Shown piece by piece: positions 63,909 to 64,000 of a stretch of 64,000 nucleotides of DNA (its first letter is position 1; each line of letters starts with the position of its first letter). Origin of the DNA: Zeugodacus cucurbitae (Eukaryota; Arthropoda; Insecta; Diptera; Tephritidae); the NCBI RefSeq assembly GCF_028554725.1, contig NC_071670.1, positions 52,937,501 to 53,001,500 of the forward strand, read 5' to 3'. The translations under genes were made by a program, and so were the position numbers. The notes under the pieces were generated by a model. That model worked only from the letters and a program-made list of their open reading frames with translations, ran no database searches and had not been told where the DNA came from.

Positions 63909-64000
63909 CTAAACATCACGACTGCGTAATATAAAACCATCACTGCGATTTGAAGTGACTTCGTTTTGTACATGAATTTCAGCTGGTGGCATTTGAGCAG
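63909..64000 (-). CDS. possible terminal coding exon of a third gene (partial)
   Basis: Reading the - strand from the window edge, one frame gives AQMPPAEIHVQNEVTSNRSD then GFILRSRDV and TAG at 63911-63909. Composition is coding-like compared with the A/T-rich DNA that follows. The protein family is not recognised, and the frame is open only because the window ends, so a chance frame of about 30 codons cannot be excluded. Confidence 0.35.
   Translation of the reverse strand, partial: AQMPPAEIHVQNEVTSNRSDGFILRSRDV

Overview
The window looks like a piece of a higher-fly (Diptera, Schizophora) chromosome, most likely from a tephritid fruit fly. It is AT-rich, has introns from tens of bases to many kilobases, uses canonical GT-AG splice sites, and is loaded with degenerate non-LTR retrotransposon pieces, TIR elements with TTAA ends, a Helentron-like element and a dispersed repeat ending in a 'ggttgcacccgaact' block. 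The species call is an inference from gene structure and repeats; no search could be run.

Two protein genes can be rebuilt exon by exon. (1) A TMEM94-type P-type-ATPase-like membrane protein lies on the + strand, 8531-19232, in nine coding exons (about 1522 aa). It has a degenerate DKKG in place of the DKTG phosphorylation motif and a C-terminal Gly-Met-Asn. (2) An AMP deaminase (AMPdeam) lies on the - strand, 62162 down to 23155. A shared set of eleven catalytic-half exons lies between 33950 and 23155. There are four candidate alternative first coding exons at about 62.1, 46.4, 42.9 and 35.2 kb, whose splice phases all fit, and a 39-nt in-frame candidate cassette microexon at 32.9 kb. The two genes are convergent, with an AT-rich 3.9 kb gap between their stop codons. 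At the right edge, 63909-64000 may be the last coding exon of a third gene on the - strand.

Layout. 1-8260: non-coding, with one TIR element at 2.5-2.85 kb and a GT-microsatellite-rich stretch at 3.6-5.2 kb. 8.5-19.2 kb: the TMEM94 gene; intron 4 holds a diverged ~0.26 kb tandem array and intron 6 a dispersed repeat. 19.2-23.2 kb: intergenic, with a perfect 17-bp inverted repeat. 23.2-62.2 kb: AMPdeam, whose introns hold nearly all the mobile elements. 62.2-64 kb: upstream flank and the partial terminal exon.

The most interesting signals are the promoter/first-exon architecture of AMPdeam plus its microexon, the preserved phospho-aspartate in the atypical DKKG motif of the TMEM94 protein, two unrelated elements each bracketed by long (about 55 and 82 bp) direct repeats, a set of five TTAA-flanked elements, and a 5'-truncated but otherwise intact jockey-type LINE insertion with a 10-bp target duplication. 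I found no convincing wholly new system; the unexplained items are listed with low confidence.
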